Assembly (NCBI RefSeq): GCF_037975245.1
Contig: NC_092577.1
Coordinates: 3,741,501 to 3,805,500 of the forward strand
Direction: 5' to 3'
DNA length: 64,000 bases
Origin: Apostichopus japonicus
Lineage: Eukaryota > Echinodermata > Holothuroidea > Aspidochirotida > Stichopodidae
Shown here piece after piece: positions 57,460 to 64,000 of this stretch (position 1 is its first letter; every line of letters starts with the position of its first letter). Below the pieces are notes generated by a model that made no database searches, was not told the origin of the DNA, and saw only the letters and a list, made by a program, of their open reading frames with translations. A program made the position numbers and the translations under genes.

Positions 57460-60400
57460 TGTATAAATCCTACACTGTTAATATCTCCTTTTCCTGTCTC
57501 TAGGGACAATAGTTTTGTGAGTGAATCAATTGAACTTTATTTCAAGCCATGTTCGTAGCACTCTTGACTTGTACTCCTAACATTGTACTCTTGTACAGTT
57601 TCAGATTGTGTGGACAATGCTTAATGCTTACTGTGCACTCTATTTTCTACTTTTAGAAATTAATCATTACATTCAGTTATTGCCAGGAACTGCAGAATAT
57701 TGATATAGGTTAAAGCACAATTAATCTTAGGATTTTGTCTCAAAAATACCCACTGCAACTGTTGCTAAAGTACACACATGTTTGAATTGCGTAGAATATA
57801 GAACCTGTACATTTTCCTAAATATTATTGATTTTCAAGTGCTGTCAAGCCTGTTTGTAGTCACTTGTACTCACTAACATTGTACTCTTGTACAGTTTCAG
57901 ATTGTGTGGACAATGCTTAATGTGTATTTTACCTTGTAACTTGCCTAAACAAAATAGGCATGAACGAAAAAATATAAATACTGTGACTCCTCTTTCAGTC
58001 TTGCAGACAATATTTGTCCATATGAATCAATTGAACTTAAGTTCAAGCACAATCAAGCCATGTTAATATTTACTTGAGCTCCTAACATTGTACTCTTATA
58101 CAGTTTCAGACTGTGTGGACAATGCTTACTTTGCACTCTTATTTTCTACTTTTAGAAATTAATCCAGTTGTTACATTCAGTTATTGCCAGGAACTGCAGA
58201 TCATGATATAGCTTAAAGCACAATTAATCTTATGTTTTTGTCTCAAAAATACCCACTGCAACTGTTGCTAAAGTACACACATGTTTGGACTGTGTAGAAT
58301 ATAGAACCTGTACTTTTTCATAAATATTAAAGATTTTCTAGTGCTTTCAAATCTGGCATAGTAACTCCACATTTTTTACTGTACCTTCTTCATTGCACAC
58401 ATTTTTGGATATTGTGGACAATATAACCTATTCATTATATATTGCAGATGAATATCAATTATTAAATATCATATTATAATAAAAAAAGGTGATTCTATTT
58501 TCCATTAACCAGCTGTATCAAGGCAATGTAGTTAATGACTTTATATGCTTTTTCAACAGGCAATGGAAAGGGCTCTTGAAGTGTTCCAACCATTCCTTTT
58601 CCTGAAGATGGACGTTAATATCACTGGTAGGTTAACTGAGGGCAATGACTTTAAGTTAATTGTGTATTAAACAGATTAGAAGATTAATGACTGCTTTAGT
58701 TACGATTGTCGTTGTGTAAGTTACCTGATCTGAATCAGCCTTAACCTTCAACATTAATATCTCATTTTCCAGTCTTTGTGGAAAATAGTTTTGTAAGTGA
58801 ATCAATTGAACTTAGATTCAAGCACAATCAAGCCATGTTTGTAGTCACTTGTACTCCTAACATTGTACTCTTGTACAGTTTCAGATTGTGTGGACAATGC
58901 TTAATGTGTACTGTACCTTGTAACTGGCCTGAAAACAAAATAGGCATGAACAAAAAAATTTAAATACTGTGACTCCTCTTTCAGTCTTTGCAGACAATAC
59001 AGTATTTGTCCAAATGAATCAATTGAACTTAAGTTCAAGCACAATCAGACCATATTAGCATTTACTTGAGCTCCTAACATTGTACTCCTATACAGTTTCA
59101 GATTGTGTGGACAATGCTTTATGTGTACTTTACCTTGTAACTGGCTTAAAAACAAAATAGGCATGAACAAAAAAATTTAAATACTGTGACTCCTCTTTCA
59201 GTCTTTGCAGACAATATTTGTCCAAAGGAATCAATTGAACTTAAGTTCAAGCACAATCAGACCATGTTAGCATTTACTTGAGCTTCTAACATTGTACTCT
59301 TATACAGTTTCAGATTGTGTGGACAATGCTTAATGTGTACTTTACCTTGTAACTGGCCTAAAAACAAAATAGGCATAAACAAAAAAATTTAAATACTGTG
59401 ACTCCTCTTTCAGTCTTTGCAGACAATATTTGTCCAAATGAATCAATTGAACTTAAGTTCAAGCACAATCAGACCATGTTAGCATTTACTTGAGCTCCTA
59501 ACATTGTACTCTTATACAGTTTCAGATTGTGTGGACAATGCTTACTGTGCACTCTATTTTCTACTTTTAGAAATTAATCCAGTGGTTACATTCAGTTATT
59601 GCCAGGAACTGCAGATCATGATATAGCTTAAAGCACAATTAATCTTATGTTTTTGTCTCAAAAATACCCACTGCAACTGTTGCTAAAGTACACACATGTT
59701 TGGACTGTGTAGAATATAGAACCTGTACATTTTCCTAAATATTATAGATTTTCTAGTGCTTTCAAATCTGGCATAGTAACTCCACATTTCTTACTGTACC
59801 TTCTTCATTGCACACATGTTTGGATATTGTGGACAATATAACCTATTCATTCTATATTGCAGATGAATATCAATTATTAAATATCATATTATCATAAAAA
59901 AAGGTGATTCTATTTTCCATTAACCAGCTGTATCAAGGCAATGTAGTTAATGACTTTATATATGCTTTTTCAACAGGCAATGGAAAGGGCTCTTGAAGTG
60001 TTCCAACCATTCCTTTTCCTGAAGATGGACGTTAATATCACTGGTAGGTTAACTGAGGGCAATGACTTTAAGTTAATTGTGTATTAAACAGATTAGAAGA
60101 TTAAAGACTGCTTCAGTTACGATTGTCGTTGTGTAAGTTACCCGATATGAATCAGCCTTAACCTTCAACATTAATATCTCCTTTTCTAGTCTCTGGGGAC
60201 AATAGTTTTGTAAGTGAATCAATTGAACTTAGGTTCAAGAACACTCAAGCCATGTTTGTAGTTACTTGTACTCCTAACATTGTACTCTTGTACAGTTTCA
60301 GATTGTGTGGACGATGCTTAATGTGTATTTTACCTTGTAACTGGCCTAAACAAAATAGGCATAAAAAAAAAAAATTAAATACTGTGACTCCTCTTTCAGT

Positions 60401-63400
60401 CTTTGCAGACAATATTTGTCCATATGAATCAATTGAACTTAAGTTCAAGCACAATCAAGCCATGTTAGCATTTACTTGAGCTCCTAACATTGTACTCTTA
60501 TACAGTTTCAGACTGTGTGGACAATGCTTACTGTGCACTCTATTTTGTACTTTTAGAAATTAATCCAGTTGTTACATTCAGTTATTGCCAGGAACTGCAG
60601 AACATGATATGGGTTAAAGCACAATTAATCTTATGTTTTTGTCTCAAAAATGCCCACTGCAACTGTTGCTAAAGTACACACATGTTTGGACTGTGTAGAA
60701 TATAGAACCTGTACATTTTCCTAAATATTATAGATTTTCTAGTGCTTTCAAATCTGGCATAGTAACTCCACATTTCTTACTGTACCTTCTTCATTGCACA
60801 CATGTTTGGATACTGTGGACAATATAACCTATTCATTCTATATTGCAGATGAATATCATATTATAATAAAAAAAGGTGATTCTATTTTCCATTAACCAGC
60901 TGTATCAAGGCAATGTAGTTAATGACTTTATATATGCTTTTTCAACAGGCAATGGAAAGGGCTCTTGAAGTGTTCCAACCATTCCTTTTCCTGAAGATGG
61001 ACGTTAATATCACTGGTAGGTTAACTGAGGGCAATGACTTTAAGTTAATTGTGTATTAAACAGATTAGAAGATTAATGACTGCTTTAGTTACGATTGTCG
61101 TTGTGTAAGTTACCTGATCTGAATCAGCCTTAACCTTCAACATTAATATCTCATTTTCCAGTCTTTGTGGAAAATAATTTTTTGAGGGTGAATCAATTGA
61201 ACTTAGGTTCAAGCACACTCAAGCCATGTTTGTAGTCACTTGTACTCCTAACATTGTACTCTTGTACAGTTTCAGATTGTGTGGACAATGCTTAATGTGT
61301 ACTTTACCTTGTAACTGGCCTAAAAACAAAATAGGCATGAACAAAAAAATTTAAATACTGTGACTCCTCTTTCAGTCTTTGCAGACAATATTTGTCCAAA
61401 TGAATCAATTGAACTTAAGTTCAAGCACAATCAGACCATATTAGCATTTACTTGAGCTCCTAACATTGTACTCTTATACAGTTTCAGATTGTGTGGACAA
61501 TGCTTGCTGTGCACTTTTTTTTGTACTTTTAGAAATTAATCCAGTTGTTACATTCAGTTATTGCCAGGAACTGCAGATCATGATATAGCTTAAAGCACAA
61601 TTAATCTTATGTTTTTGTCTCAAAAATACCCACTGCAACTGTTGCTAAAGTACACACATGTTTGGACTGTGTAGAATATAGAACCTGTACATTTTCCTAA
61701 TTATATAGATTTTCTAGTGCTTTCAAATCTGGCATAGTAACTCCACATTTCTTACTGTACCTTCTTCATTGCACACATGTTTGGATATTGTGGACAATAT
61801 AACCTATTCATTCTATATTGCAGATGAATATCAATTATTAAATATCATATTATAATAAAAAAAGGTGATTCTATTTTCCATTAACCAGCTGTATCAAGGC
61901 AATGTAGTTAATGACTTTATATATGCTTTTTCAACAGGCAATGGAAAGGGCTCTTGAAGTGTTCCAACCATTCCTTTTCCTGAAGATGGACGTTAATATC
62001 ACTGGTAGGTTAACTGAGGGCAATGACTTTAAGTTAATTGTGTATTAAACAGATTAGAAGATTAATGCCTGCTTTAGTTACGATTGTCGTTGTGTAAGTT
62101 ACCTGATCTGAATCAGCCTTAACCTTCAACATTAATATCTCATTTTCCAGTCTTTGTGGAAAATAGTTTTGTAAGTGAATCAATTGAACTTAGGTTCAAG
62201 CACACTCAAGCCATGTTTGTAGTCACTTGTACTCCTAACATTGTACTCTTGTACAGTTTCAGATTGTGTGGACAATGCTTAATGTGTACTTTACCTTGTA
62301 ACTGGCCTAAAAACAAAATAGGCATAAACAAAAAAATTTAAATAATGTGACTCCTCTTTCAGTCTTTGCAGACAATATTTGTCCAAATGAATCAATTGAA
62401 CTTAAGTTCAAGCACAATCAGACCATATTAGCATTTACTTGAGCTCCTAACATTGTACTCTTATACAGTTTCAGATAGTGTGGACAATGCTTACTGTGCA
62501 CTCTATTTTCTACTTTTAGAAATTAATCCAGTTGTTACATTCAGTTATTGCCAGGAACTGCAGATCATGATATAGCTTAAAGCACAATTAATCTTATGTT
62601 TTTGTCTCAAAAATACCCACTGCAGCTGTTGCTAAAGTACACACATGTTTGGACTGTGTAGAATATAGAACCTGTACATTTTCCTAAATATTATAGATTT
62701 TCTAGTGCTTTCAAATCTGGCATAGTAACTCCACATTTCTTACTGTACCTTCTTCATTGCACACATGTTTGGATATTGTGGACAATATAACCTATTCATT
62801 CTATATTGCAGATGAATATCAATTATTAAATATCATATTATAATAAAAAAAGGTGATTCTATTTTCCATTAACCAGCTGTATCAAGGCAATGTAGTTAAT
62901 GACTTTATATATGCTTTTTCAACAGGCAATGGAAAGGGGTCTTGAAGTGTTCCAACCATTCCTTTTCCTGAAGATGGACGTTAATATCACTGGTAGGTTA
63001 ACTGAGGGCAATGACTTTAAGTTAATGTGTATTAAACAGATTAGAAGATTAAAGACTGCTTCAGTTACGATTGTCGTTGTGTAAGTTACCCGATATGAAT
63101 CAGCCTTAAACTTCAACATTAATATTTCCTTTTCTAGTCTCTGGGGACAATAGTTTTGTAAGTGAATCAATTGAACTTAGGTTCAAGCACACTCAAGCCA
63201 TGTTTGTAGTTACTTGTACTCCTAACATTGTACTCTTGTACAGTTTCAGATTGTGTGGACGATGCTTAATGTGTATTTTACCTTGTAACTGGCCTGAACA
63301 AAATAGGCATAACAAAAAAAATAATAAATACTGTGACTCCTCTTTCAGTCTTTGCAGACAATATTTGTCCATATGAATCAATTGAACTTAAGTTCAAGCA

Positions 63401-64000
63401 CAATCAAGCCATGTTAGCATTTACTGGAGCTCCTAACATTGTACTCTTATACAGTTTCAGACTGTGTGGACAATGCTTACTGTGCACTCTATTTTGTACT
63501 TTTAGAAATTAATCCAGTTGTTACATTCAGTTATTGCCAGGAACTGCAGAACATGATATGGGTTAAAGCACAATTAATCTTATGTTTTTGTCTCAAAAAA
63601 GCCCACTGCAACTGTTGCTAAAGTACACACATGTTTGGACTGTGTAGAATATAGAACCTGTACATTTTCCTAAATATTATAGATTTTCTAGTGCTTTCAA
63701 ATCTGGCATAGTAACTCCACATTTCTTACTGTACCTTCTTCATTGTTCACATGTTTGGATATTGTGGACAATATAACCTATTCATTCTATATTGCAGATG
63801 AATATCAATTATTAAATATCATATTATAATAAAAAAAGGTGATTCTATTTTCCATTAACCAGCTGTATCAAGGCAATGTAGTTAATGACTTTATATATGC
63901 TTTTTCAACAGGCAATGGAAAGGGCTCTTGAAGTGTTCCAACCATTCCTTTTCCTGAAGATGGACGTTAATATCACTGGTAGGTTAACTGAGGGCAATGA
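57460..64000. repeat. Higher-order tandem array, ~986-bp unit with ~213-bp subunits
   Basis: A marker block beginning GCAATGGAAAGG occurs at 58560, 59977, 60949, 61938, 62926 and 63912. Spacings are 1417, 972, 989, 988 and 986 bp. Each unit carries diverged ~213-bp subunits that begin TCTTTGTGG or TCTTTGCAG and contain GAATCAATTGAACTTA, CTAACATTGTACTC and CAGATTGTGTGGACAATGC. The usual number is two. The 1417-bp unit has four (58773, 58985, 59202, 59414), which explains its extra length. The first, most diverged units begin at about 57460 and the array leaves the window at the right. Unit-to-unit identity is very high from 58.5 kb on. No coding function supported. Confidence 0.95.

Noticed and set aside
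57460-64000. Short ORFs repeated every 986 bp as a candidate gene family
   Set aside because: They start at TTG or at internal ATGs, related subunits have stops in the same frame, and noncoding parts are equally conserved. Kept only as a finding to test.

Overview
The window is eukaryotic, intron-containing, AT-rich and crowded with mobile elements. Nothing prokaryotic was seen. The only two convincing host genes are rhodopsin-family GPCRs of the melatonin-receptor/Tre1-Moody/GPR84-like group. Short hAT-type elements, tRNA-derived SINEs, a Ty3/Gypsy element and TTAGGG-type interstitial repeats suggest a marine invertebrate. I favour an echinoderm or another non-vertebrate deuterostome, but the species is not fixed by what I can see.

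Layout. 0-11.6 kb: a CCCTCT satellite, a SINE, a nested pair of hAT-like elements, interstitial telomere-like DNA, a decayed non-LTR reverse transcriptase, and a second SINE family. 11.65-14.03 kb: GPCR 1, two exons. 14-28 kb: no host gene found. It holds TA tracts, an hAT relic that keeps the transposase C-terminus, a 364-bp inverted-repeat element, an hAT MITE with internal tandem repeats, and two small TIR elements. 28.10-32.25 kb: GPCR 2, with the same exon-intron structure and the same intron phase as GPCR 1. Its intron carries two relics of the exon 1 3' end plus splice donor, an hAT MITE and a duplicated block. 32.4-40 kb: another hAT MITE, a roughly 4.1-kb element with long diverged terminal inverted repeats that encloses a broken multi-exon gene, and a 9-bp minisatellite. 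41.2-47.1 kb: a Ty3/Gypsy retrotransposon whose two 1,210-bp LTRs look identical. It has a tRNA-Leu-type primer site, gag, and protease-RT in the -1 frame behind a canonical frameshift signal, but no RNase H or integrase. 47-57 kb: a SINE, several local duplications and minisatellites, a non-LTR 3' end and another hAT element. 57.46-64 kb: a higher-order tandem array (about 986-bp unit, 213-bp subunits) that runs off the window.

How it fits together. The GPCRs are tandem paralogues, probably from local duplication, now 14 kb apart and separated by transposon debris. The hAT family is assigned from repeated CAG(G/T)GGCG-type ends, 8-bp target duplications, and transposase C-terminal coding sequence inside one copy. 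The Gypsy copy inserted recently but lacks enzymes needed for autonomous movement, so it would have needed help in trans or lost sequence during its last replication cycle.

Limits: alignments were done by eye. No database search, splice prediction or expression data was available.
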